Below are positions 10,631-21,156 of a stretch of DNA of 64,000 nt, piece by piece. The notes beneath the pieces were generated by a model that saw only the letters and a program-made list of their open reading frames with translations, was not told the DNA's origin and did not search any database. Made by a program: the position numbers and the translations under genes. Origin of the DNA: Dipodascopsis uninucleata var. uninucleata (Eukaryota; Ascomycota; Lipomycetes; Lipomycetales; Lipomycetaceae); contig JAJLTO010000004.1 of assembly GCA_030568195.1 (NCBI GenBank), forward strand, positions 1,364,001 through 1,428,000, read 5' to 3'. Every line of letters begins with the position of its first letter. Position 1 is the first letter of the stretch.

Positions 10631-10961
10631 TTTTATAAGATTTGTACAGAAATTAGGTTAGAGCCCTAAATAATACTAGCCCTCAATTGTGACGTAGCAT
10701 TTCACTAGCTGTATGTGGCGCATTAATATGGCATATTGGGATATAAGTGATGATTATTATGAATTATGCTTAGACGGAGATTTGTTGGTCGATGTTCTTC
10801 ATTATTAAAAGACGTGTCTCTGTTGTATAGCGAATTGCTGATAAGGAATATAGTCATAGCTATGTATCATTGATGAATAAGAGATTACTGTCAGATCATA
10901 TTGGAAATATAAGTGAGCGCATACTACGTTCAAGTCTTGATACGGACAAGCTACAAACGTT

Positions 10962-11754
10962 ATGCAGTCGCAGGAGCAAGACGCTATTGAAAAGATGACA
11001 CGAACGTCTTCCGGAGACGCCGATTACCACATGTCCTCAAGTATAGAGACAATTAAAGAGAGGACAGCCTCTACTCGAACTGTCAAAGAGGAATGTGAAA
11101 CGCCATTGCTTGTTACCCCGTTACGATATGGTATAGTGCAGCCAAAGCTATACAGAGGTCTATATCCAAGGAAGATCAATCTTCCATTCTTGCGACGGTT
11201 AAAACTCAAGACGATCTTATCACTGACACCGGAACCGCTCAATGATGATGTTCGTGCATTTTGCGACCAGGAAGGGATTGAAATGATTCATATTAAGACT
11301 ACAAAGGCATCGAAGAAAGGAATGCCTATGACGTACAAAGAGGTCACGCAGGCTATTGAGGTAAGTACTTAGCCCCTCTGAAATAACTTGGAGCATGCCA
11401 GCTCACCATGTTTGCTAGATAATAATTTCCCAAAAATATGCGCCTTTATATTTGCATTGTCTCAATGGTAGCCAAGCGACGAGTCTTGTTATTGCATGTT
11501 TACGAAAGCTATCCTTTTGGCGCATATCCTCTATATTCTCAGAATTCATGTATTTCTCAGAGATTTCTGCTGCCGACCATAAATTTGTGGAGGAGTTTAG
11601 GACAGAGATTGAACTTCCTGAAGACACCGTTCCTTGGATATGGATGGGATTATCGAGAACTGGTGTTGTAGACCATCATCCGTCCGTGAAGATCAAACAG
11701 ACCACAAAGGACAAAGAATTCGACGCTGAAATTTCTGTAGCTGGTAAAGAATGA
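10962..11754 (+). CDS. OCA6: OCA6/SIW14-type phosphatase-fold protein, catalytic Arg absent
   Basis: Two exons, 10962-11360 and 11419-11754 (58-nt GTAAGT...TAG intron, phase 0); 244 aa. After a Ser/Thr-rich N-terminus (about 50 aa) comes the plant-and-fungi atypical dual-specificity phosphatase fold: YGIVQPKLYRGLYPRKINLP, LKTILSLTPEPL, then LYLHCLNGSQATSLVIACLR and FWRISSIFSEFMYF. Active members carry HCx5R. Here the loop reads HCLNGSQAT, so the Cys is kept but the Arg is Ala, which predicts loss or strong change of catalysis. Yeast Oca4 and Oca6 are comparable atypical members that work with Siw14 and Oca1/2 in inositol-pyrophosphate signalling. The subfamily symbol is an inference. Confidence 0.75.
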
Positions 11755-12172
11755 AATTTAGTGAGTAATATTGTTTTGGCTTCTGTAAACTGAGTTTTGT
11801 TACATGAATATAAAGGATATAGTTAGGCGTTTATGGATCTCATTTGAAGTAGCTATATTGTATCATATTATCACTTATATATATACTGGACATACTGCAT
11901 ATGCAGAAACATGTAAAATAGAATAATCAACTTGCAAATATTACAATGAAAATAGAAATATCATTGTATTAAAATTATTTATCATATTAAAGGTTCTGTT
12001 ATTGATAATTATGCGTCTATACATAAACTCTGTAGATAGGTGTTTCTTTCTACCCAAATACACCCTAACATCAAATACGATAGTTAAATTTTCTGATCAT
12101 GATTTTTTTTCGCCTCTTGTCATCCGCCAAAGGAAAATCGGAATTTAGGTGGTCGGTGATTTCACACATACA
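11755..12172. other. Intergenic region, nothing recognised
   Basis: AT-rich gap between two tandem + strand genes. It serves as 3' end of the OCA6-like gene and promoter of the mL46 gene. No motif or coding signal stands out. Confidence 0.6.
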
Positions 12173-13401
12173 ATGGCTTTAAGGAGTGTATTGACCACTT
12201 ATAGTGTGCATTTAAGATGTGCTGGATGTAAGTGAAGGAGATATAGAATTTGCAGAAGATGGTACTTGCGTATTAACACTACTGGATAGTATATACATCG
12301 AAATTGTCACCTAGTGGGTTATATCCTCTTGTGCGAACATTAGCAACTTCAAATCCGCAAGCAGATTCTTCTAGTTCAGTTTCCAATGGCTCCGAACTTG
12401 GGTTTGACAACGTATCTTCGTCCAACTATAGAGTTCTGACTGGTCTCATTTTATCTCGTCCGCCAGTAGTGACACCAGAACTAACCCCCTTTGAGAAGGC
12501 GTTTTACTACTACCAGTCAGAACTGAAAAAGCGACTGATGTGGACTTTCACAAGTTGGTTTTATTATCCGAAAGGTGCTCTTGCAGAGAAGGAATTTAAT
12601 GCAGTTCAACCGAAATTGGAGTCGAAGTCAGGCAAAGTTGCAAAGTCCGACATACTCCTCAACAGAGACCGTGGATCGAAGCAAACAGTAGTATTCCCAG
12701 AGCGAGACGTCGAACGAGAAAGTGAAGAGTCTGCAAAAATTTATGCAAAAATAGTTCCGGCTTCTCGGGTTACAGAAGCTGATAAGAAAAATGACGTGCA
12801 CAGCTTAGAAAGAAAATTGGATAGATCTCTATATTTGCTTGTTACAGCCAATGGAAAGAGTAATTGGCAGTTTCCTACTGCAGAGGTTTTACCTTCCGAA
12901 AGTCTCACAACTGCTGCTGAGCGTATGCTCACCTCTATGGGCGGAGAAAACATGAACACTTGGATTATATCTAATTCTCCAGCCGTCTTCCACAAGGACG
13001 AATCTAACAGTGCAGACAACTCTTTTGTCGGCTCAAAGGTATTGAAGCTTCCCTCAAGGTTATCAAAGTCATAGTATATATTAATAAAGTTTGTCTAGGC
13101 ATTTTATCTGCGATCGCGAATATTCGCAGGTAAATTTGTTCCTCAAGAAGGATCTGGTATTAAGGATTTTGCATGGGTTACCAAGAACGAAATAGAAGAC
13201 TACGTTGACCCTGAGTAAGTAATTCATTTTGCTAATAGTGTTTTTCTCTTGTTTTATTTTATATTCGGGATATCGTCTATGAATACTCAGATTATATTCA
13301 ATTCAGATCTGTCAAGTTTATTATTGGTATGGTTGCTAACGTGCTTGTTAATATTATACAGGTATTGGAATAAGATCAAGGGTGCTCTTTCAAGTCAATA
13401 G
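12173..13401 (+). CDS. MRPL17: Mitochondrial large-subunit ribosomal protein mL46 (MRPL17 type)
   Basis: Four exons: 12173-12227, 12290-13038, 13099-13214 and 13362-13401; 319 aa. The short first exon encodes MALRSVLTTYSVHLRCAG, an Arg-containing, acid-free presequence suited to mitochondrial import. Joining through GTAAGT...ATAG restores the frame into LYPLVRTLATS. Later blocks fit mL46: FEKAFYYYQSELKKRLMW, LYLLVTANGKSNWQFPTAEV (a Nudix-like fold without the hydrolase signature), AFYLRSRIFAGKFVPQ, DFAWVTKNEIEDYV and YWNKIKGAL at the end. It is a component of the mitoribosomal large subunit. Phase agreement at all three introns supports the model. Confidence 0.85.
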
Positions 13402-13920
13402 AAATACTTTCATTTGTTACTACGATATTCATTATCTTTATAGAAATCTCAGAAAGAAACTGATAAAAATATCAAGTACAAAGCAGTTATATGTATATAT
13501 ACTACCTCTCTGTAGATATTTCTTCTCCTTCAATTATTTCTTTCAATTATGTGTATAATACATAGTGATACTCTCTTAAAAGCTTCTTGTTATATACATT
13601 CTGCAATTGATAAGCTGTAATGTTCAGCTTTCATATATTATCTCATTTATAGCAATTTAAGAACATGGATATTAGTACATAGATTTATGGTTAATAGTAA
13701 AAAGGGTGCTTGTGGGTTGAGTACATGAGAGCTTTAGCTCTAAAGGTAATATGTGATCTCAGCCACTGTAACTATATATGAAATATATGAGGCTTAGTAA
13801 CTTTTACCTTTTCTGCTGAGCCTCACCGGTTTTGTTTAACATCCCACTCTTTCCTGGAAGAATCTGACTCTACGAGGTTGCTGGTGTATCCGGCTTATTA
13901 TTTTGATAGTAGGCTTCAGG
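13402..13920. other. Promoter region of DRS2
   Basis: Strongly AT-rich gap (one 60-nt line near 13501 has about 27% GC). No coding signal and no recognisable operator were found. Confidence 0.6.
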
Positions 13921-16900
13921 ATGGATAGCGACAAGCCTTCATCGGCGAAATTTGAAGATATATCATTTGATGAAGGTTACGATGGGGGGCCATCTACTGG
14001 TGCTAGCGACAAAAATCCATTCGTTGATGATAGCTCATCAACTGAAATTCTGAACAAGAACAATCCATTTGCATCATCTTATGATATAACGTCAGATTCA
14101 CATTCGAATCCTTATTCCAATAATACGGAGGAAGAAACAGGTAGAGTTGCGTTTATACAGCAAAATGAGCCGCTTTATGCGACTCAAATGCGTTCTCCTA
14201 CGTCGCCTTATGTCGCCCAGGAAGCACATGTTGGAACTCACTTTGGTTCTAACGAGATTGACGAGTTAAACAATTATCAGCCTTATTTCGACGATCTTGG
14301 TACGGAAACATATGTCGAGGACAGTGAGAGTTTGTATGATGCAACTATTCCGACTTCAGTTGGCGTGAAGCGACGACAGTCGAAATTGCCTCCGCAGACT
14401 GGTGCGCGAGGATTTTACAACAGGATGAAGCAGAGGATGGGACTTGGTCCATCATATTCAGATATGGACATTCCTCTCACTGAAGCGACTACTACTCTTC
14501 CGATAAGTCGAGTAGGGAGAATCTCTCCGGGTGCTGGGGATAGACACCGAGAAGGCAGCATACCGAGCAAGAAGTTCAACTTAGCTGATGCGATAAAGGC
14601 TCTGTTCGGTAGAGCGCCAGTAGATCCATCAACTCTTGGCCCTCGCATTATTCACCTCAACAATCATGATTCTAATAAGGTCTACGGTTATGTGGACAAT
14701 CACATCAGTACTACAAAATACAATGCTGTTACATTCATACCTAAGTTTTTCTTTGAGCAGTTTTCAAAATATGCTAATTTATTTTTCTTGGGTACTTGTG
14801 TCATTCAGCAAGTTCCGAATGTATCACCTACTAATAGATACACGACTATTATTACTCTTGCTATTGTGTTGTCTGTTTCTGCTGTTAAGGAAAGCATTGA
14901 GGACTTTAAAAGACGCGTCGCCGATAGAGATCTCAACAATGCACCAATTCAAGTTCTACGAGGCGGAATATTTCAAACTATTAAGTGGGTTGACGTTGCT
15001 GTAGGTGATATAGTCCGCGTCGAGTCCGAGGAAGCTATTCCTGCGGATATGGTACTCTTAGCCTCATCTGAGCCTGAAGGATTGTGCTATATCGAGACTG
15101 CAAATCTCGACGGAGAAACCAACCTTAAAATCAAGCAAGCGTTGGGCGAGACTGCTTCTTTGGTAAGTCCTACAGACCTTAGTATGCTCCAAGGAAAGAT
15201 TCAATCTGAGCAACCAAATAGTAGTTTGTATACATACGAGGCTACTATCACCATGAATTCCTCTGGAGCTGAAAAGGAGTATCCTCTAAATCCAGATCAG
15301 TTACTTCTTAGAGGTGCTGTTTTAAGAAATACTCCTTGGGTCCACGGTGTTGTTGTGTTTACGGGTCATGAGACAAAACTTATGAGAAATGCTACTGCTG
15401 CTCCAATCAAGAGAACGGCGGTCGAGCACATGGTCAACTTGCAGATCATTTTCTTATTTTCTATTCTTATAATTCTTTCAGTTGTCTCTTCTGCGGGAAA
15501 TGTCGTTAGAGAAGCCATGAACAAGACTGAATTGTCCTATTTATATTTAGATGGAACAAAGTATGCTAGTACATTTTTTCTGGATTTGTTGACATACTGG
15601 GTTTTATACTCTAATCTTGTACCTATTAGTCTGTTTGTGACTGTTGAGTTCGTCAAATATTATCAAGGCTTTTTGATAAGTTCCGATCTTGACATGTACT
15701 ATAAAGATACCGACACGCCGACTATATGCAGAACGTCAAGTTTAGTTGAGGAACTCGGCCAGATCGAATACATATTCTCGGATAAAACAGGAACTTTGAC
15801 GCGTAATATTATGGAGTTTAAGCAGTGCTCAATTGCAGGTATATGCTACGGTGACGAGATCCCAGAGGAGAGACGGGCAACTGAGATAGATGGACAAATC
15901 ACTGGTGTTTTCAAATTTGACGTACTTCAGCAGAATCTAACTACGCATGCAACAAAAGAAGTCATTCATGAGTTCTTAACACTTCTTGCGTCATGCCATA
16001 CCGTCATTCCTGAGAAGAAGCCAGATCAAGAGAAGATTAAATATCAAGCTGCTTCTCCGGATGAAGGTGCTCTGGTAGAAGGTGCTGCTACTCTGGGTTA
16101 CCAATTCACCACGCGTAAGCCAAAATCTCTTATTGTCAACCAGTTTGGTACGGATCAAGAGTATGAGCTATTGAATATTTGCGAGTTTAACTCTACAAGG
16201 AAGCGAATGTCAGCTATTTTCAGATGTCCAGATGGTCGTATCAGACTATACTGTAAAGGCGCTGATAGTGTTATTTTAGAGCGGCTCTCGCCAGGGAATC
16301 CTTATGTAGAAGCCACAATGCAGCATTTGGAGGAATATGCCGCAGAGGGTTTAAGAACTCTCTGCTTGGCTATGAGAGTCGTTTCTGATACTGAGTATGT
16401 TGAGTGGAATGCCATTTATGAGCGTGCTGCAACGACTCTTCAAAATCGCCAAGATGAGCTCGACAAAGCGGCAGAGTTAATCGAGAAAGATCTTTTTTTA
16501 TTGGGAGCGACAGCTATTGAAGATAAGCTTCAAGATGGTGTTCCTGATACTATACATACTCTGCAGATGGCAGGAATCAAGATTTGGGTTTTAACTGGAG
16601 ATAGACAGGAGACTGCTATCAACATTGGAATGTCATGCAAACTTCTTAGTGAAGATATGAGTCTACTCATTGTTAATGAAGACAACTTTGAAGAGACTCA
16701 AAAAAATATAAAGAGCAAGCTTACTGCTATTAACGAGCAAAAAGTAGAGGCGCCAGTTCTTGACATGCTTGCACTTGTCATTGATGGAAAGTCTCTGACA
16801 TTCGCGTTAGAAAAAGAGCTAGAGAAAGATTTTTTGGATCTTGCGGTTATGTGTAAAGCTGTGATTTGTTGCCGTGTGTCACCTTTACAGAAAGCATTGG

Positions 16901-18021
16901 TTGTTAAACTGGTAAAACGACATTTAAAGAGTATTCTTTTGGCAATTGGAGATGGTGCGAACGACGTTAGCATGATACAGGCGGCGCATGTAGGCGTCGG
17001 TATTAGTGGTATGGAAGGTATGCAAGCCGCTCGCAGTGCGGATGTGTCAATAGGCCAATTTAAATACCTAAGGAAACTGCTACTTGTCCATGGTGCATGG
17101 AGTTATCAGAGACTGAGCAAGGTAATCCTTTACTCATTTTACAAGAACATCACTCTGTATATGACGCAGTTTTGGTATGCATTTTCTAATGTATTCTCTG
17201 GTCAAGTCATTTATGAATCATGGAGTATCACCTTTTACAATGTGTTTTTTACGGTAGCACCTCCGTTTGTTCTTGGAGTTTTTGACCAGTTTGTTAATGC
17301 AAGACTACTGGATCGATATCCTCAATTGTATCAACTTGGTCAGAAAGGAACATTCTTTAAAGTCAGCAGTTTCTGGGCATGGATTTATAACGGGTTTTTT
17401 CACTCTGTCATACTATATGTATTTAGTATCCAGTTTTACAAGTATGGATTAGGACAATCTACAGGTCTTGTTTCTGGACATTGGGTCTGGGCCACAGCGC
17501 TTTACACAGGAACACTTGTGACCGTTTTAAGCAAGGCCGCTCTAGTCACCAATATGTGGACTAAGTATACAGTTATAGCAATTCCTGGATCATTTTTATT
17601 CTGGTTGGTATTTTTCCCAATTTATGGTATCGTTGCTCCTAAGTTGGGATTCTCCGAAGAGTTCAATGGTGTTTTGCCTCATCTATACAACTCTCTCGTT
17701 TTTTGGTCATTTACATTGTTTGTGCCTGTTTTGTGCCTCTTGCGTGATTTCTCTTGGAAATATTATAAGCGTATGTATCGGCCACAACCATATCACTATG
17801 TTCAAGAGATTCAAAAATACAATATTGCAGATTACAGACCGCGGATGGAGCAGTTCCAGAAGGCGATCCGAAAGGTTCGACAAGTGCAACGGATGCGCAA
17901 GCAGCGCGGATATGCATTTTCGCAAGCGGATGAAGGCGGCCAATCTCGAATTGTGCGAGTATATGATACAACCCAGGAGCGTGGACGTTTTGGAGAAATG
18001 AAAACTTTACATCGAAAGTAA
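13921..18021 (+). CDS. DRS2: P4-ATPase phospholipid flippase, Drs2-like
   Basis: Intronless, 1366 aa from the ATG at 13921 (an upstream in-frame TTG at 13903 is not needed). Landmarks in order: a disordered N-terminus of about 240 aa with NPFVDD and NPFASS; the P4 entry motif around PKFFFEQFSKYANLFFLGTC; the actuator motif NLDGETNLK (near 397); the phosphorylation motif DKTGTLT with the aspartate at residue 621; KGADSV in the nucleotide domain; TGDRQETAINIG (near 892); and GDGANDVSMIQ (near 1010). About ten membrane helices are expected, followed by a basic C-terminal tail. The enzyme moves phosphatidylserine from the lumenal to the cytosolic leaflet at the trans-Golgi and needs a Cdc50-type subunit. 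An NPFxD endocytic signal at the N-terminus is of note. Confidence 0.95.
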   Translation: MDSDKPSSAKFEDISFDEGYDGGPSTGASDKNPFVDDSSSTEILNKNNPFASSYDITSDSHSNPYSNNTEEETGRVAFIQQNEPLYATQMRSPTSPYVAQEAHVGTHFGSNEIDELNNYQPYFDDLGTETYVEDSESLYDATIPTSVGVKRRQSKLPPQTGARGFYNRMKQRMGLGPSYSDMDIPLTEATTTLPISRVGRISPGAGDRHREGSIPSKKFNLADAIKALFGRAPVDPSTLGPRIIHLNNHDSNKVYGYVDNHISTTKYNAVTFIPKFFFEQFSKYANLFFLGTCVIQQVPNVSPTNRYTTIITLAIVLSVSAVKESIEDFKRRVADRDLNNAPIQVLRGGIFQTIKWVDVAVGDIVRVESEEAIPADMVLLASSEPEGLCYIETANLDGETNLKIKQALGETASLVSPTDLSMLQGKIQSEQPNSSLYTYEATITMNSSGAEKEYPLNPDQLLLRGAVLRNTPWVHGVVVFTGHETKLMRNATAAPIKRTAVEHMVNLQIIFLFSILIILSVVSSAGNVVREAMNKTELSYLYLDGTKYASTFFLDLLTYWVLYSNLVPISLFVTVEFVKYYQGFLISSDLDMYYKDTDTPTICRTSSLVEELGQIEYIFSDKTGTLTRNIMEFKQCSIAGICYGDEIPEERRATEIDGQITGVFKFDVLQQNLTTHATKEVIHEFLTLLASCHTVIPEKKPDQEKIKYQAASPDEGALVEGAATLGYQFTTRKPKSLIVNQFGTDQEYELLNICEFNSTRKRMSAIFRCPDGRIRLYCKGADSVILERLSPGNPYVEATMQHLEEYAAEGLRTLCLAMRVVSDTEYVEWNAIYERAATTLQNRQDELDKAAELIEKDLFLLGATAIEDKLQDGVPDTIHTLQMAGIKIWVLTGDRQETAINIGMSCKLLSEDMSLLIVNEDNFEETQKNIKSKLTAINEQKVEAPVLDMLALVIDGKSLTFALEKELEKDFLDLAVMCKAVICCRVSPLQKALVVKLVKRHLKSILLAIGDGANDVSMIQAAHVGVGISGMEGMQAARSADVSIGQFKYLRKLLLVHGAWSYQRLSKVILYSFYKNITLYMTQFWYAFSNVFSGQVIYESWSITFYNVFFTVAPPFVLGVFDQFVNARLLDRYPQLYQLGQKGTFFKVSSFWAWIYNGFFHSVILYVFSIQFYKYGLGQSTGLVSGHWVWATALYTGTLVTVLSKAALVTNMWTKYTVIAIPGSFLFWLVFFPIYGIVAPKLGFSEEFNGVLPHLYNSLVFWSFTLFVPVLCLLRDFSWKYYKRMYRPQPYHYVQEIQKYNIADYRPRMEQFQKAIRKVRQVQRMRKQRGYAFSQADEGGQSRIVRVYDTTQERGRFGEMKTLHRK

Positions 18022-18368
18022 AATATATGTGGATATTTAATATGGAAGGTAGCATCACTGCCTGAATTATGCGGTGTTTACCTTGTAGTTTTTGCTAATG
18101 AATATAACTGTTTCGTGGCATACGACTTTCTGTGTTTAAAAATAGGTTACTAGTTGATCTTGAAAGCTTTGATGTAAATTGTAATGTTTAGCAGGCTTAA
18201 ATATCTTTTTTCTCTACCAAATCTAATATTTTCATCTAGCAGTAACGAGTATGCACTCTTGAGTTTAACACACCATAGCAAAGCCATAAATATCGAGCAT
18301 TTCGCGGTCTCGCCATTTATGAATAGAGTTAGTTTAATAAACCATTGGTTTGCTGTTAAAACACATTA

Positions 18369-18396
18369 GCCAACGAAAGCGAGCCAACGAAAGCGA
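18369..18396. repeat. Tandem duplication of a 14-bp unit
   Basis: GCCAACGAAAGCGA occurs twice, head to tail and without mismatch. Its origin and role are unknown. Confidence 0.9.
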
Positions 18397-18434
18397 GTAC
18401 TTGAACTACACGGTGAGAATACTTATTTCGTCAT

Positions 18435-18478
18435 TTGAACTCGGTTCAACTTTAAACGAGCCGTTTGAAGTTGTTCAA
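18435..18478. repeat. Three adjacent short palindromes
   Basis: Within 44 bp there are three dyads: TTGAAC-TCG-GTTCAA (18435-18449), AAAC-GAGCC-GTTT (18454-18466) and TTGAA-GTTG-TTCAA (18465-18478). The first and third share the half-site TTGAA/TTCAA. They could be operator half-sites or a small folded RNA. Confidence 0.8.
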
Positions 18479-21156
18479 AACCTCCAAATGCATAGCAGCT
18501 TCACGACAAAAAGGACCTAACATCTATCTGATCAGCCTGCAATTCGGAAACGGGAAAAAAGTTTTCCAAGTATGTAAAATACGCTGGGTAACACTATAGA
18601 AGTTACAGTGTATTGGCTGCTATCGGCACTGTCGACATACGGGTAGTGAGAAAACTAACTCTATGTTACTCATGTCGCTTCAACATTAATCTAGCTCCTG
18701 GCATATAGTACGACTTCGATTTGTGAAAGTACTATTGATGGGTAGCATAGTTTGTGAGCATGCAGTAGTGTTTCTCGATTCGCAATGGGTCAGAAATAGG
18801 ACGGGGGGTCTTTATTTTGGGTATATCGCCTGAGAGTCTCGCTCGCTCTTGGACCAAATTGACTCAAAGAGTCTATGGGGCACAGACAGGAATAGCTTAT
18901 CCGGGATGGCATATTGAGCCCTACGACCTTTTCCGCACGCCGGATATCACTTTCTCAGCTTGGACCACCCAAGGAAGATTTGTGAGCTTAAAGCGATAGG
19001 AGAAGCGATTTGTTTGCCTGCGGTCTTTTTGGTTCGGTAAAGTGATGCAACGTTTGGGGCCGCGGATATTTCCGCAAGGACACTAAAACAGACAGAACTC
19101 TATGAGCTCTGGAGGCCATGAACCATGGATACAATAGAGATTGGATACTACAGAGATTCGAGTGTGATTGAGCGACTGTGCGCGGTTCCGTCATCGCACA
19201 TTATTATCCTATTTTATTCTAATATTGATGCTGCTGGCAGCAATGCTGAATTCCAGTGAGCACCGATTCGGCTTACGAACTTTAACGGCCGATGTTACCA
19301 CTTTCTGGCTAAGCATGGTGCTACTTTGTTTGAGTAGCAGCCGCGAGGGGATGTTTCTGCAGTGCGTGTATGCAGGAGTAGCTGACGAAGACTGAACAAC
19401 CAGACGTTGGATTTATGCACGCGATTGATTGCTGTGATCAGTATGACTACTGAAACGTAGAAGTGACTTTGATAGTGGATGCAAGTTTGATCTGACAGTT
19501 GATCTGACGTCCTCTTTCCTCTGTGAAGCTCCACAGAACCGCCTTTAGATACTGCGCGTATCTGTACAGGAGTGCGACAGTTTGACGTGCTCACTCAATA
19601 CATTTATTTGGCAATTTTTAAGCGAATGTAACTTGGCCATCGCTCTATCACGATCGGATTCTTGCAGAGGCTCTTTATTCCAGAGCTGGCACTCTTCTCA
19701 GGCCACAAGACAACCAAAGTTCTCGCACCATGTCTTTTTACGTGTACAGCGGTATGGCCTCTCCTAGTGATGCCGCACGATCAGGAGCTCATGCGTCCAA
19801 TTTGAGGTAATTGCACTTCTACAATTCCGTACAATCTCTACATGTATACATGAGCGCATGTACGGGATTGTACTTACATATACACCAGTGAATACTTCTT
19901 GGTCAGCATAGTTTGGGGGAGTGAACAAGGTTTAATTTGTCCGTAAAGTTTTTGAAAACGCGACGCGCACGAGCAAAGCACAATTTGTTACCACAACTGA
20001 TCACTCCTGCTCAGCGCATATATAGAGAACACCTCGATATTGCCAAATATCTAGCTTAGCATGCTAAAGACTGGTCGCACAGCTAGTCAGATTCCACTTT
20101 CGACTTTTAGCGCCTGTGTTTTGGATCCCATTTTTAATCTAAATAGGCAATATGAAGGCTTCCTTTTATATTGGGGCATTCGCTGGGTACACTAACGGGA
20201 GCAGCTGGCGTACAAAAAAATGTATCCAAGGGTGCAGCAACAGTATCTCTGCAGACAACGGCAGCCTTTACGTTGTGGATTCACACATTCACATATTGTC
20301 ACCAAAATCACTCTTCACATACCGTGCGACAACATCCCTGCTGACTAGCTCTCTGTGCAAGCTGGCTGATACTTGCGATGTACTTTGCGAAGTACGCGTT
20401 GCAACCCCACGTCCAACTCACTTGCTCGTGATATATCCAGATCTGTGCATATGTTTGCCGCAAGTGGATGCCTTTGCTTAGCTCCGCAGTACACTTCTCT
20501 GGATATGGTCATAGTGGCATCCGCGTACCAGAGATTCTGGTCCCGCATATATATTACCTACTAATCTAGTCTTGATAGGGCACTGTCATTCTGCGACAAG
20601 TCCACTTTGCTACCGTCCTGGGTTTCTCGACCGGACGAAAGTTCAGCAGTGTTTCTCGTACTACATAACGTGCAGATTCTGATTCAAGTCTAATCCTGAT
20701 GAGGCAAAGCCCTGTACAATATTTAAATGATCGTCACGTCTCTTCTCTTTTAGTGGAGGGCCTTATTTGCAGTGTAGTTGACGCTGCTTCATTCTGTCCA
20801 GCTTATTCATAAATTAGGGAGTCGCGAGCACAGCCTTGAGGGGCAATTTATCAACGGTTTAGCAAGACTTGATATGCCATAGTATCTCATGAAAAAATTA
20901 CTCTACAGATATTCGGTTGTCCAGGGATCAAGAGTTGCAGAATCAAAGCTCATTTTGTCTTATTTCGCGTGAGGATAACATATCGGATAAGATTTGCATA
21001 GACGCGACAGACCGCTGCGCCAAAAGAAAGGATCCATAGTGTACGTAATAGTTGGCTGAACAGACAAACGGTCAGATCGCTGGCGCTGGTAGACTATACA
21101 GCTGATATAGGAGAAAATCGCAATTGCTGGCGGAAGGGAGCACACTGGCGCCGAAT

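Larger units (their letters stand above)
10408..10961. other. Divergent promoter region of RPL43 and the OCA6-like gene
   Basis: Contains a possible 5'-UTR intron of RPL43 (10495-10455) and the HomolD box (10623-10630). A 32-codon ATG frame starts near 10714 on the + strand and could be an upstream ORF of the OCA6-like transcript. Confidence 0.5.
18022..21156. other. 3.1-kb gene-free region with raised GC
   Basis: No ORF with protein-family resemblance or good splice context was found on either strand. From about 18.4 kb on, composition rises to roughly 45-50% GC (50% in the line at 19261), against about 27-35% in ordinary intergenic DNA here. Small open frames at 18817, 19295 and 20152 look like chance. 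It holds a tandem 14-bp repeat (18369-18396) and three adjacent palindromes (18435-18478). It could hold a non-coding transcript, an origin or an eroded gene. Confidence 0.6.

Noticed and set aside
18441-18455. GGTTCAA-like word that could be a tRNA B-box
   Set aside because: No A-box, no acceptor stem and no cloverleaf around it. It belongs to the palindrome cluster.
18817-18999. 60-codon frame with Trp/Tyr-rich content (WHIEPYDLFRTPD)
   Set aside because: No homology pattern, starts at a non-ATG-supported position and has no splice continuation. It is compatible with chance in a GC-richer region.
20152-20481. 109-aa frame beginning MKASFYIGAFAG, a possible secreted small protein
   Set aside because: The N-terminus is not a proper signal peptide, the opposite strand is also open, and no family or repeat structure is seen.
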